From Coprinellus micaceus (lineage: Eukaryota; Basidiomycota; Agaricomycetes; Agaricales; Psathyrellaceae), in the NCBI GenBank assembly GCA_951394405.1, contig OX596336.1, positions 1,364,001-1,428,000 on the forward strand: a stretch of DNA of 64,000 nt, in the 5' to 3' direction. Numbering within the stretch: position 1 is the first letter of the stretch; each line of letters opens with the position of its first letter. Shown here in pieces: positions 44,543-56,708 of this stretch. The notes beneath the pieces are model-generated. The model was not told the DNA's origin. It saw nothing but the letters and a program-made list of their open reading frames with translations, and did no database searches. The position numbers were made by a program, and so were the translations under genes.

Positions 44543-45127
44543 AAAGTTTAGCCCCTTGACTGAGCGAAGCCCCAGAGGTCCTAGATCCTTGCCATAACTT
44601 ATGCCAGACACGAAGAACTCACATGTAGAGGCCGCAGGAAAGCCTTAAAGACCCTCCATTACCAGCAGCCTGTGTTCCTCATCAGGGAACCCCATTATGG
44701 CCTCTTCCGTTCCTGCAATTCCCAATCCCGAATGGACATTTTGACCGTCTGTAGATATCAAAAGCTATTGGCACGAGACCATTGTAACAGCACTTACTTA
44801 TTACTTGTACCGCACTCAAATATTTCTCGCAAGCCCAAAGAACCGAGAGCCAATCCATCTCTTCTTGGCCGCTATCCTGTCTCACGGCCTTGCCGAGGAG
44901 AGGTATGCTCAAAGAGTCGACCCAGGGCGGTGAAGGCAGGACTTTTCGCGTCGATGTCGTCTAGGATGGGGATTCACGTTGAGAGTACAGACGGAAGCGC
45001 CCGTGCTGGCCCGCTCCGCTCTGGGGGCGCTAGGGGCGTGGGAGCAAGTAGCGGCGTCAGCGCCACGGCAACCAAACGGCAACTGCTATGCAGCGAGCAG
45101 CTGGCCCGTTCCACGTCGTCGAGGACG

Positions 45128-45751
45128 ATGACCTCCACAATTCCTGGCCACGCCGCACTACCTTTTACGTTCCGCAGCCTTTATCGACTCGTCTTGCGTG
45201 CATGCTCCTCGACTGTCCTGCACCAACCGCGTGCAACTGATCGACTTAGGCGACTCTACCGACCGGTCTTCAACGGTGCGGCGTTGAAGCTCCAACACCA
45301 CAAAACCGAGCAGGATGCCGCCAAGAGAGCTGATATTGAGAGGTGGATGTTGGTCTGGAACCAAAGGAGTGCGTCTCGAGACTCGTACCGATTGCTCGGC
45401 TCACCCATACGTCAAGCAGTGGACGAGAGTCTGGAACTCTTGTACGCGTCCAGTCGGTCGCGAGGACTACCTCATCAGTTGACCAAGAATTTGTGGAAGC
45501 TAATGGTGTCAGAGGAGCGCAAGCAATGGCAGATAGAGCACTCGTATCCCGTATGGAACTCCAAGGTCGATCCCTTAGCTGCCGTCAAGCAGGCAAAGGT
45601 CCTGGGGAAAGCTCGGGAGAAAGCCAAAGATTCTCAGGCGTTTGCACGAAACGGTCTCGCAGCACTCACCGAAGTTATAGCAATGGCTGAGGCTCGAGAC
45701 GGACTTTCCCTGGGCCGTGTGATGCTCAGGCGTAAAGTGAGGAAACTGTAG
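45128..45751 (+). CDS. LYR-motif (complex 1 LYR-like) protein
   Basis: Probable mitochondrial matrix protein of the LYRM family, small helical adaptors that bind acyl-carrier protein and help iron-sulfur or respiratory-complex assembly. Start at ATG 45128 (MTSTIPGHAALPF), just before the L-Y-R motif in FRSLYRLVLRA at about residues 16-26. The open frame extends 5' but without homology-like text. After the motif come RATDRLRRLYRPVFN, IRQAVDESLELLYASSRSRG and LTKNLWKLMV, a three-helix pattern. The C-terminal 90 residues are charged (AKVLGKAREKAKDSQAFARNG ... MLRRKVRKL), longer than in minimal LYR proteins. 207 residues, single exon. Which assembly pathway it serves cannot be told. Confidence 0.68.
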   Translation: MTSTIPGHAALPFTFRSLYRLVLRACSSTVLHQPRATDRLRRLYRPVFNGAALKLQHHKTEQDAAKRADIERWMLVWNQRSASRDSYRLLGSPIRQAVDESLELLYASSRSRGLPHQLTKNLWKLMVSEERKQWQIEHSYPVWNSKVDPLAAVKQAKVLGKAREKAKDSQAFARNGLAALTEVIAMAEARDGLSLGRVMLRRKVRKL

Positions 45752-46215
45752 GCTTGCCGTTTTCCAGAAAATGTGTACTCGAACCTTCCAAAACAGCCGG
45801 GTGTACCCACCTGGGGTACCATGGCGCCTATAGCCCATTATGAACATCGGTTAGTACTCACCACTCGGTGCAAAAGGGTCACAAACCTCGTTCATGGTAC
45901 CCAGCCTATTCATTTATCGAAGCCGTAGGCTCCCTTGAAACACCTTGTGAGTAGAAGCCATGTTCTTTTGGGACAGCATAATCATTGATCTTGATTCAGT
46001 GATCAACTTACTGCTCCTTGGTCCCCCGCACGCAGTCTTGTATCAGTATCTGTCTCTCGCGATCTGGATGGACGAGAGACCTTGCTTCCCGGCACGCCCA
46101 ATTAGGCTCTCGAACACCAGTGGTCCTCCCAATTTGCCTTGCATGATGCCGTGGCGAGGATACAAATACATCCACCCATCAAACATGGAATCAACCTGTC
46201 TCCATCCGTGGAGGG

Positions 46216-46223
46216 CATAAATA
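46216..46223 (+). promoter_or_regulatory. TATA box
   Basis: CATAAATA about 95 bases before the ATG at 46318, followed by a pyrimidine-rich leader (CTTCCTCTC) close to the start. Confidence 0.5.
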
Positions 46224-46317
46224 CCTAGCGCCGGATTCCAGCCGCGGCTCGTCCTCCACCGCAGCTAGTATACCTTCCTCTCACAACCTCGCCGCCTTCG
46301 TTTCCCTCCCAGTCGCC

Positions 46318-47307
46318 ATGTCTGACGCGACCACGTTCGACTTCGTGATGCCCCAGCTTGAAGAGTCTGGTGTTAGAAGGCGGAGAGCCGTCAATCTCTG
46401 GCTACCTCAAAGTCCTTCGTTTGGCTATGAGAGTGACTTTGACATGGAGATAACGGTATGTGCTTCGTTCTCTCCTACGTTGTGTTCGATCCTGACTAGG
46501 CTGGTGGTAGAGTAACGATTTCCCGTCGCCACCCTTCAGCGCCGGCTCCGCAGGCCACATCCTAGTATCGCGTTTCTCGGATGACAGCAGTGAGGGTGGT
46601 TACCATTCGGCAAGCTTGTCGTATGCTTCCGAGGATTGGGAGTGTCACTCTGACGCGGCTGCACAAGTCACAGTGGAAGGGGACGGTTCACAACTTATCC
46701 ACATACCCTGCGAAAGCCCCTTCTACCTCCAACCTAATCCCCCACACTCCTTTGGTCTCCGAGCTTCCCCACGAAATACCCCTTTCCTGTATACCCCTCT
46801 TTCACCGTCCTTCTCGTCACCCTCATCATCTTCCTCCGGTTCCGCCTCGATGCTCTCGCCAACTCCCCGAGACGCACAAACACCACTCCTCATAATCAGC
46901 ACTGTGTCCAGCCCTCAAGACGAAGCGGTGAGGCGGGGTAGTAAACGGTCAAGGCCAGCACTGCTATTTGTCGATACGGCCTTCCTTTCCGCTCCAAACT
47001 CCTCTACTGGCTTGGTGTTCCCAACCCTCTCCGCTTCTTGCTATTTCTCCGATGGCTCAAATAGTGGAAGTGGAGCTTCTTCTCCTTGGGGGTCGGACGG
47101 GAACTACTACGGTGATGTTGATGTACCCCAGAGCGCAATTACGCCTCACAGTCCCCTGGACTTCTGGGACCAGGTATGTTTGTTCAACGTCGCGTCTTTG
47201 CAATTCAATGTGTTGCCATCGCTCTCTAACGCAAGCCTAATCTTATCTAGGGGCCTGGAGATCACCTGGTAGCTAACGAGAGGGTGGGCGCTTGTTCAGC
47301 GTCGTGA
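46318..47307 (+). CDS. Serine-rich disordered protein of unknown function
   Basis: Three exons from ATG 46318 (MSDATTFDFVMPQLEESG). The first intron GTATGT...GTAG (about 46456-46511) and a second GTATGT...CTAG (about 47174-47250) keep the frame, and the stop is at 47305-47307. The protein is rich in Ser, Pro, Asp and Tyr (SRFSDDSSEGGYHSASLSYA, SSPSSSSSGSASMLSPTP). Likely phosphorylated and unfolded. No domain is recognised. The well-formed core promoter and clean introns make it a real gene. Confidence 0.7.
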
Positions 47308-48162
47308 GCCCTTTCGGGTCTTTTTCTTCCGTAGCCTATACTCCGAGCCTTCTTGAGGGCACACAAAAGCTTCTGGGGGCGATGCGTCTCTCCAGCGCTG
47401 TTTCGGATTGATTACTAGGTTGTATGCAGCGCTCCTCTCGCACATACCATTTGTCATGACCTTGGTTCTCCTGCTTTCATTCTATTTATTGCCGTTGACT
47501 TGGTGATAACCCTGCTGTTGTACTGAATACCAATGTAACCTTTGTAGACTACCCCTCCGCGGTGCCTGCGGAACTATGGCTATGTACCTCCTGGTCTCCA
47601 TGACCCATTGTGGACCGCATCTGACAAGCGCGGCTCCGGTACTGTTGACACCGTACATTATAGGTTAGATACCTTGAATGCCACCCATATTCACTCCATT
47701 TTGCCTTTGCATCGTTCCTCCATCTCCTTCACCTCAGTTGCGAGATAAGATAAGATTAATGTGCCCCTATAGTGACCGTGATGCAAGTTCGACTTGGATT
47801 CTCGGTCTGCCTTGTCCTCATCAGGCTCGATGTCTGTCCTTTCCAATTAGCCTCGATGCCTCGTGGTATCCTGCCCTTTCCCCTCAGGCTCTATATCGGG
47901 CTGTACACGCCAGCGACGGCGATTAGCCTCTGAATTTCACCTGTCACTGTGAGTCAGCGTACACCTCGAGTTGTTAAACGCGGGGTGCTGACCTTGAGTG
48001 CAGTGCACAGGGATTTACCCGAGTCAGGGATCCATAAAACCAACGGACAACACGGGTTGCTTGGTTGCCACGTCGTGGAAAGGGGAATAGATGTCTCGCA
48101 CCCAGGTGTACCACGCAACGACTTCGACGTGAGTTCTGTCCTCCGAGTTCGGATGGAGATTC
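47308..48162. other. Intergenic, nothing recognised
   Basis: No convincing coding frame. A GTGAGT...TTTAG pair (about 48129-48177) overlaps the assumed start of the next gene, so a 5' leader intron or alternative first exon is possible. Confidence 0.4.
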
Positions 48163-50884
48163 ATGAGCTTTATTGGTTCATTTAGGAGTGTTCAACCTCA
48201 AATACCCCCGGTGGAGTCCCCCACAGACGAATTTGGAGCGCACCAGGCTATTTCTCCGCGTTCTGAACTGCTTTCTCCTTCGACGGATCGCGACAGAGCC
48301 CACAGGAGCTCGAAAAGGCGACACAAGAAGCATCGTAGCTCTCGCAGCCACAATGATCACTCAACGACGTCCGATGCCTCCCAGCGGGAGCTCCTACGGA
48401 TCGTGCTCGAGCAAGAAGCAGAAGCAGACAACTTGAAGAAGGCGCTTCGCACGACGCTGGAGAGGCTAGATGAAGAGTCGCGCAAGGTAACCGAGTATGA
48501 GAAGGGAAATAGGGAGGCGAGTGATAAATTGAGGGAGATCAACGAAAGCAAGGCTGCTGCTGAGCAAGAAGCCACTCGAGCCAACCAGCAGCTTCGTGTG
48601 TGCGAGTTCCAGTTGCATAATGCGCAAAAGGAGATCCGGTCTTCGCAGGATACACTGAAGGTGCTGGAGAAGCAGAAGGAAGAGGCCGAGGAGCTGGCTG
48701 CGAGGGCCCGGGCTCGGGCGAGGAAGTTGTTGCAGAAGCAGATGGTGTTTCAGGCCAAGGAGGAAGGGCGGCGGATGGGTTTCGAGGCGGGAGTCAGGCA
48801 GGCGCAGGATGAGCTAGCGATATCGACGACCGCGCGGAGAGCTTTGGCTCCAACGGAACCCTCGTCCCATTCTAGCTCACGACGGAAAGCCAGGCGGCGG
48901 GAAAGTGAAGAGGCTACCCCGCCTCCTGAGTCGCCAGCGGAGGACATCGAAGAGGGCAGTGGATCGCCGGTTGCTGAACAGACTCTGTTTACCGAAGGTG
49001 ATAGCTCTACTCTGAGGACACCCATATTTCCTCGAGCTCCCTTGTTCCCCATGCACCATGAAGAAGAATCTTCACCCCAACCCGATCCCAATCGCACCCC
49101 CAACATCCAAGTCTATTCTCTCGATATACCGCCTCCGGACCAAATACAAAGCCACCCCTCACACCGGCCCTCTGCGTGGGTGACTGCCCAAGAGCACCGT
49201 GACATAAACGGGAGCCAAACTTCGCACAGCACACCCCTTCAACCAATGACCCGACCTCCAGGGGCTGAGGAGGCAGTAATCAGCGAGGCGACACCCCGTC
49301 TGCGTACCGCGTCTCAGCCCCCGCCACCACCTGCTCCGATCTTCCCTGTGGGGATCCCCATCATGCAGCAGGCGCAACCCCAGATGATGTACACCCAGAC
49401 ACCCCCGAAGAGCGCCGCGAGCTCAAAGAAGAAGATCATGTTCAGGATCCCAAGCCTGAAGGATAAAGCTCAGTCGTGGTATAGGTCGTTCAGCCTTCGC
49501 AGAAAGAACAAGCCGGTGCTGGACCCGGCCGACGAGGATTCCAACGCCAAGGTAACCCCAATGCAGAACGGTCGTGCGAATGGAAACGGCAACCCCGAGC
49601 AGCAGATGTATACCTACCAACCGAACCCACCACAGTCGTGGTACCATGAGCCGCGCCGCGCCAGTGAGGATGCTAGGAGCCAGAAGAGTCGAGTGGAGAT
49701 GGTCCCAAAGGGACATAGTCGCTCTGCGTCGATGGACGACCAGCTGGGAGGTGACCGTTTGTCGAGGGCATCTACCCGACTTTCTCAGTTAGACCTCCTC
49801 CATACGGCACCGACGCAATATCAAGGTCCTGGGGACACGGCGAGTGTGTCCGGACAGAGCACCCGTACCAATACGGGGAAGTTAGGGCAGAGACTCAGTA
49901 CGATCAACGAAGATTCCAAGCGAGGATTTACCTCTCCTTTGACTGAGGTTCTTTCGACAGGCTCCAGGACCGGGCCACCACCAGTGCCATTTGGTTTCCC
50001 CCCTGCATCGGTGCGGAGCAGGAAACGTCCTCCTGAGATCACAGTCCCACCACCGCCAGGATTCAGCCCCAACGACCCCTTTGTACAAGGAAATTTCCAC
50101 CTCATTCCATCAAACGGTCACGCTCCCCCACTCGCTGCTAAATCGAGCGGCATATCCGGATCGACTGCCTCAGGACCCATCGGAATTAGTGTTCAACCTG
50201 CTGTACGTCTAGCTTCCTTCTCCTTTTCTGGCCTTCACAAACTTACGCGTCCATTAGTCTGCAGCTATATACGACAATCAGCCCACCACCGCTCCACCTA
50301 ACTCAGGCAACCACCTCACCCCAAACTACGTGTATCGGCCCCCTAACATGCCGACCCGTTCACCTCTACGGGATCCAGTCAATTTGAGTTGGGATCCAGT
50401 TCCAGTGATGACATCGGATGTGTCTCGCAAGAGTCGGCAGTCTGGCCATAGGCAAACCCAAGGCTTTGACGCCTCTCCTCAAGGATATACAGACAACGGG
50501 TCTGTCCGCAGCGGCCATTCCCGAACAGGTTCGGTGGTCGCACAAGGAGGGCGCCCACAGGATCCCAGGCGCGCGTCAACGACGTCAACGGCCCAGCGAA
50601 ACGCTCATCGACAGCAATATGCCGATCCAACTTACCTCACTGCCTCTCCACATGCAGCCAGCGTTCGGACATCCGGATCCAGGAAAGCCCTCCCTCCAGC
50701 CCCACAGAATGGACATGCGATCCGACGAGTGTCCTCCCGCGGTTCCATGATGTCTACGCACGACCCCAACACTTACATCGACCCTGCGTTTTACGCACCC
50801 GACGGGAGCGCCGACCCCAACATGTTGCATCCCAATATTCGAGGTCTGAACCGAACCCCTTCGCTGGAATACGTTGACCCCTAA
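48163..50884 (+). CDS. Long coiled-coil / disordered protein of unknown function
   Basis: About 885 residues from ATG 48163 (MSFIGSFRSVQPQIPPVES). Exon 1 to about 50202, intron GTACGT...ATTAG (about 50203-50261), exon 2 to 50884. Residues about 65-240 form a strongly predicted coiled coil with heptad-like Glu/Lys/Leu runs (LRIVLEQEAEADNLKKALR, TLKVLEKQKEEAEELAARA). It ends in a conserved-looking KEEGRRMGFEAGVRQAQDE. The remainder is Pro/Ser-rich with aromatic spacers (YHEPRRASEDARSQKSR), typical of mushroom scaffold-like proteins. No enzyme domain. Gene reality is well supported by length and intron phase; function is unknown. Confidence 0.75.
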
Positions 50885-51020
50885 ATGCGGCCCTTCCATT
50901 CCTCTCATGCTACCCCTTCGGATATGGTTCCGTTTCCTCGTTCTAGAATCCCATAAATGACATTTACGACCATACGACTACAGACGACTACTACGTCAAG
51001 CCACACTTCTACGCCTCCTG

Positions 51021-51767
51021 CTACGTCGAAAACATTTCTCTGATCAGTGTAACAATCGTATCCTCATGCCTATTCAAGTTCGTCACATAACGAATCTGGT
51101 GCCGTACTTGTCCGATTCTTATCACATCCCGCATCCCCAGCTTCTCGCCCTCATCTAGATTCAATGGATCGGTCCGCGTGCACAACTCAAAGTAAGCAGG
51201 GGTGAGCCAGTGGCCCAAATCGAATCGCTTCCCCAGTGCGATGCGGTCGATGGGCAGGGTGATTCGGGAGAGCTTATCGACTGCAAGATTCCGCAAGGAG
51301 TGGAATTCCCAGATCGAGGAGATCGTCAAGACGGACGTCCATTCGTCCACTGTCACAAGGTCGCAATCGAGGAAATTGCTGTGTGGTGGGCGCTTAATAC
51401 GGCGACGGTGTCAGTAGAAGGGTGGCGCTTAATTGCTCACATGGGGTATAGAATCGACAGGAATCGCTCAAAGTCGATGGATTTGATCCCATGCAAGTGG
51501 ATCGGATTCTCTTCCACCTCCCCCTCGGGACGCTCGTTCAACGGGACCGGCAGGGAAAACATACTCTTGAAGACGGGGGAATCTCGCTGGAAAAAGAACC
51601 GGTGGACCTTGAAGAGGCTTCCTTCCACCTGCATACCCGGGCGCTCCGTTCAGAGGGCTGTGTATCGGAATGTGCAGGAGCATTCAACTGACCAAGAATA
51701 TCACATTTCCATCTTGGAAGAAGAAACGCGGGTGTCGGATTTTGTACGCCTGAGTTGTGCCGCTCAT
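51021..51767 (-). CDS. Compact BTB/POZ-domain protein
   Basis: 206 residues in three exons: 51767-51693, 51628-51441, 51378-51021. Introns of 64 bases (GTCAGT...TGCAG) and 62 bases (GTGAGC...CACAG) both keep frame. Start at ATG 51765-51767 (MSGTTQAYKIRHPRFFFQDG). The BTB core is VEGSLFKVHRFFFQRDSPV, MFSLP, then IDFERFLSILYP. The helical C-terminal part is WTSVLTISSIWEFHSLRNLA ... DEGEKLGMRDVIRIGQVRHQI. This is the same architecture as the C-terminal 210 residues of the giant BTB protein 10 kb to the left (GEKLG..x..VIRI shared). It is the minimal form of this mushroom BTB family. Protein partner unknown. Confidence 0.85.
51391..51434 (-). repeat. Two direct ATTAAGCGCC units inside the second BTB intron
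   Basis: On the minus strand the intron reads AATTAAGCGCC and, about 35 bases on, ATTAAGCGCCC. The same decamer occurs in the NACHT copy 1 flank (3082) and at 62327, with a close variant at 56718. Confidence 0.6.
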
Positions 51768-52774
51768 GATAGAACAGGGTGGTGAACGCAGAAAGGGAGT
51801 ATTTGTTCATGTACATCTGGGCCTGTCCTAGGATGAAATACAAGGGAGGACAGCTAGGCTCGTTTCGAACAGTCGACGCCAGTCTGAACATGGCCAGGTT
51901 GGCTTGGGCTACTTTGGATGGCCGTGCTATCGTGACCCAAGGTAACCGGGATGGTTAGCCCCGGAGTTTCTACACCGCAATATGACCCACTTTTAGCTCA
52001 TACCCTAGAGATATTGCACGGTTTACACCGAACCTTTCGCTACCAGCCGTTCGTGCGGGAGATGCCAAAATAGACTGCACTGCCTGTCCGACAACGGTCA
52101 AGTTCGTCGCCCTCGATAGCCTTGGTGGCCCTGGGAGGTGTATTGCGACATACGGATTGAACACGTATGAAATTCGAATGCCTTTTTGCCACTCCAAACT
52201 GCTACCACATTGCGCTCTCCTTTCAAGAGTTAGGTAACCAACTATCAGCACGGCTGAAACGCGATCATACAGGCCCAAATAAACGACGCATTTATGGTAC
52301 AGATGTGGTAAGAGCCCGGTTGGATCTATAAAATTTAGGCGCTTCGCTCTTCCAAAAATTCAAATTGCTTTGACCTTCTCCTGCCTTCGATCGTCATCCA
52401 TGACCTTAAGCGCCAGACCCTATTTTCGATGCACCCCGGGGAAGTCGGGCAAGACAGCGGGGACCCACATTAGAACATAACCCCACGTTTTCGGTGCGGA
52501 AGTTGCCGAGCGCGCACAGCGTCAAGGACGGAACCTGACATCTGCCGCCCGGGATGTTTTGCTCAATGAGGTCGATATTCCACTCGGGCTTCAAACCTTC
52601 CGTTGAATCATGGTCCTGCTGCAATAACAACCATCTACAGCGTCTACATGGCCCCATGAGTTACCAACTTCAGCTTTCTCTACCTCCCCCACGAAACGGT
52701 ACTTGAAACTAAACGGTGCCACCTCAGCTCGACCCATTTTTCCTTCCTTGCAGTTCTCTGGCTTGTGAATAGTG
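51768..52774. other. Intergenic, nothing recognised
   Basis: About 1 kb between divergent BTB and transcription factor genes. A TCTATAAAATTTAGG TATA-like site near 52329 is too far from the next ATG for a simple promoter. No coding region seen. Confidence 0.45.
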
Positions 52775-55700
52775 ATGCCCCCTCGCGATAAAGGCAAAGA
52801 GCCCAAGGTCAAGAAGAAGCCCGGTCGGACGTACGTACCTCCTTCTGCCTAATTTATGACATGGAAGTGCTCATTCTTGGTCAACAGGCCCACGTCGTGT
52901 GCGGAATGTAGACGACTGAAGCTTCGTTGTGACAAGAATGTAAGCGCCGTTACCCCACTAGAGCTCTGCGACCCATGGGCGCTATCTGGGGAATATGTTT
53001 CACCTGAACCCCGATTTCCTGACGTATCCTCTTCAGGTACCCTGCGAGAAATGTGTCTCCAGGGGATGTGGTGAAATATGCCCCAACGGCAAGTGTCAAC
53101 TGCCGCTTGTTTTCTGCATACCCCCTCATTCCGCCTTCCTGCAGGTGTCTTGACCTCGACCAAAGGGAATCGAATGATATTGTCTGGCACTGAGGAGTTG
53201 CACGAGCGGATATCGCAATTGCAAGGGCGGGTGCGAGACCTTGAGTCTGCACTTCAGTCCATGCAAGCAGCGGTATCCGACGATCCTCATCCGCTGTTGG
53301 ACAATAATACTTTACGTCTTCCTCCTTTGCCACCTCCATCTCAAACGGGCTCATCTCCAGCAAGTTCGTCTTCTCCAAGTCAGTCAATGGCCGCCCCACA
53401 GCCAAGCAAGCGAGATCCAGCTCTGAGCATTGTTCTGAAGATGGAGGAGGATGTGGTGACAATAGATGCCTTCGGTACGCTCACAATCATCGCCGTATAA
53501 AGGTTCATATCTCAGCGAACGTTAGGTACCCTTACGATTGAACAAAACGGCGCCGCAACATACATCGGGAAGACGGCGAGATCCGAGGTATGGCGCAGTC
53601 CTATTTGGCGGGGCGATGCTAACTGTGCCCCTTAGTTTTTGATTCGAGTATGTCCAAGCAATACACCGATGAATAAGCCGACAACATTCTTTAGGCTCCT
53701 CTCAAAAGGTTGACAAACTTTCCGACCGCTTCTGAACGGCGAAGCCGTCCCGAAGCACCACCATCGACATCGTCGACGCTCCTCGATTTCGAGGACCGAG
53801 ACGATCCATACATTCGAGATCAGGTCTATAAACTGCTCCCACCTTTATCTGAGGCTCTGCGCCTCTGCGAAATCTATCTAGATCACGGCAAACTATTGTA
53901 GGTTTTCTTTCTCGGGGTCGGGTCGAGTACTGGAGTCTCCCAGGTATACCCCAATTACACGACAAGAACTACTCGACGAAATTTTCACGACAATATACCA
54001 GCAGTAGGTCCTGTTTTTCGCGATTTGAAGAGGGGATCTCACACCTCTTGCCTCCTCCGTAGTTCTACGAAGTCATTCCAATCACATCACGCTCTCGCTC
54101 TCCTTTTTGCTGTTTTTGCACTCGCATCCCATTTTGATCCCAACCGAGAACCCTACTCACCAAAATCGAGGGAGTACTATGAACTTGCTCGAACCTCGTT
54201 AGGATTCGCTTCACCAGTGCGTCAGACGACACTTGCTGCGATACAAACCTTAGTATGTACTCGTCCAACGCCACCCCTTTACACCTTCTCACCGGCCTTG
54301 GGTAGATACATATGGCGCAATACCTGGACCTCACGGACACTGAGTCGCAGTCTGCCTGGATGTATGTCGGCCAAGCCGTTCGCTTTGCGTTCAGTGTCAG
54401 TGACCTCTCTTCTCATTTCGCGTTTCGTACCGACTGACTGGCGAAATACACAGATCGGTCTACGTGCGTCGATTCATTGGGTTCGAGCGAGCCTTGAACT
54501 CAGGGTAATATAGACCTCAATGCCGCCCGCTGGTCGCTCCCCCAGCACGAAATAGACCGTAGGAGCAGGGTCTTCTGGCAGCTATTTACGTTGGATACGT
54601 GGATGGTCAGTCCTCTGCCTCCGACATGGATCACTTTTGCTAACGAGATACAGAGCTTTTCCCTTGGAAGACCTCCCAGTATTTCTCCCTTGTTCGTTGA
54701 CTCAGAGTACCCAAGAGAGGTGGATGTGGCGGACCAAGAGGTGTCTTGTGGGTAGCTTTTACTCTCAATGCACGACGCAACCGTGTAGACTGATTAAATC
54801 TAGTTCACTCTTGGTCGTACCGCTTCGCCTCGTTGTTGAGCTCTGCCATGGCCTCTGGAATGGGGCCGAAGCAGCCTACTTACACGACCATCCTTCACCT
54901 GGACCGCCAGATTCGTAACTTCCATGTGCCAGTTGCATGGCGAGCAAACACCGACAGCGAGGCCTCTTCGTTAACGCCCGAGATACACCTCTCTCGTTGG
55001 TTGGTACTGGCGGATAAAGAAACCGGTGAGCGGCATGCTGTGCTCTTGAGAACGTGCGCCTGACCTACCAACCTCAGTCCTGCTCAACCTACATCGTCCC
55101 TACTTTGCGCAGGCCGTGCACGATAGCCCAAATGAGGCCCATAAGCACCGGTATTTACCGTCAGTTGTGGCTATCTATCGTGCCTCTTGGAGGATTGTCC
55201 ACGGCCTTCAGTTCGCCTGGACGGCGATCCCTCAAATTCTGACGAGGTTACACCTGCCCTGGTCGCAGGCTCTTTCTGCTGCAGTGCGTGACACATTTGG
55301 GGCATTCCATACAGGTCACCTAACAATTCCCCTCGATTTGAATCATAGATCGTTTTGTGTGTTTTGGTCACCAAACTACCCTCCAGCCACCTGGCACGTC
55401 CGTCGGTGGAGAAGTTGAGATTCCTCTATACTCTCTTCAACAACGCGTCTTCCTCGTCAAAAGCTGCCGCAATGCTCCTGGTAAGCGAAGTGCACATGCC
55501 CCAATTCGGTCGGTTTCGCCTTGCTAACACTTTGACAAATCTCACCAGCCCTCAATCCAAAGTCTGTGCCAGAAAGCGCAAGAAGCCATCGATCCTGCTC
55601 GCTACCACCCCTCTTCGGGTCATGGTTATTCTGAAGGCCATATCACTCAAATCGAACTTGACCGGCTCAGCGGGAAGACACACCTTTTCTCCGAGACGGG

Positions 55701-56499
55701 GTCTGCTTCTCCCTCCTCTTCCTCTCCTCGAAGGAAGTATTCTGGAAACCGTTCCCGGTCAACGTCTGTCACTCTCTCCGATATGCCAATGGAACATCCG
55801 CCATTCCCTTCGTCTACCTCTGGAGACTCGGCATCCCATGACTTATCTGATCACTTGCATCCCGTGCTCGTCCAGGACCTTCAGGATTTTGCAAGGCTTA
55901 TCCACGTCCCATCCATCACGTCCCTATCGGACGCTCCCTCAGACTCCGAATCATTAACACCTACTGGCGGTGGACCCATTACGGCTACACCTGCCCTCCC
56001 ACCGAGACAGCAATTGCAACCGCGACACCCAGACCCCAGAGTACATCAAGATGACCAGCACTATCTCGAAGCCAGTAGTTCTTCGTTTCGCCCAGTATAC
56101 GACCGCCCTCGTACCCCTCCCCATCCACCTCTCCGCGCACCACAGTACTTTGGCCATATAGTCGCTTCTTCTTCAGCGGGGCCTACAACTACCTACTCCC
56201 ACCCCCACCTTCAGCCACCTCGTCGCACACCTCCGAGTAGCTACCCATCCCGAACGTATCTTCCCCAGTCGACCGCGAGTCCAACATCCTCGGGATCATC
56301 GTCGAATCATCAACTACCTCCCTTACCTCCAGGGTTCACGACGGAGTATCAGCACTACTATGAAACGGCAGAGCTAAGGAAGGCGTCGGACATGGGCGGG
56401 ATGGGGTCAGGGACTGGCCTTGTGTCAGGGTTTGAACCTGGGGGCTCGCTAGTGCTCGATGGAACGTGGCAAGGGTTTCTTGAGCAACTAGGTTTTTGA
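52775..56499 (+). CDS. Zn2Cys6 fungal transcription factor with fungal_trans domain
   Basis: DNA-binding regulator of the Gal4 type. Start at ATG 52775 (MPPRDKGKEPKVKKKPGR). The binuclear zinc cluster is assembled from exons 1-3: CAECRRLKLRCDKN joined to VPCEKCVSRGCGEICPN, giving the six cysteines in CX2CX6CX5-type order. A GC-AG intron (GCAAGT...TGCAG, about 53090-53145) follows, and then a linker ELHERISQLQGRVRDLESAL that can form the dimerising coiled coil. The middle homology region includes SHHALALLFAVFALASHFDP and, after frame-keeping introns, AWMYVGQAVRFAFSIGLHV. It ends with DRRSRVFWQLFTLDTWMS and FSLGRPPSISPLFVD, the core of PF04082. The C-terminus (about 200 residues from 55.8 kb) is Pro/Ser/His-rich and ends TWQGFLEQLGF. 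About ten introns; several joins are approximate. Target pathway unknown. Confidence 0.85.
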
Positions 56500-56708
56500 A
56501 TGTATATGCACTCCTGCCTGGTCAACATCTGGACCTATTCGATCCGCTACTAACTACCGCACTAGCAACTTATTCGCGCCCTATCTACCTACTATTAGTA
56601 CGCGGGAGGAAAACTTGTTGAGGAATGTAGTACTGGAATCTTCACCTGCTGAGGCCACTTCTATAAGGTTAGGGCTATGATCCGGCAATGGATCCCACAG
56701 GATGACCG

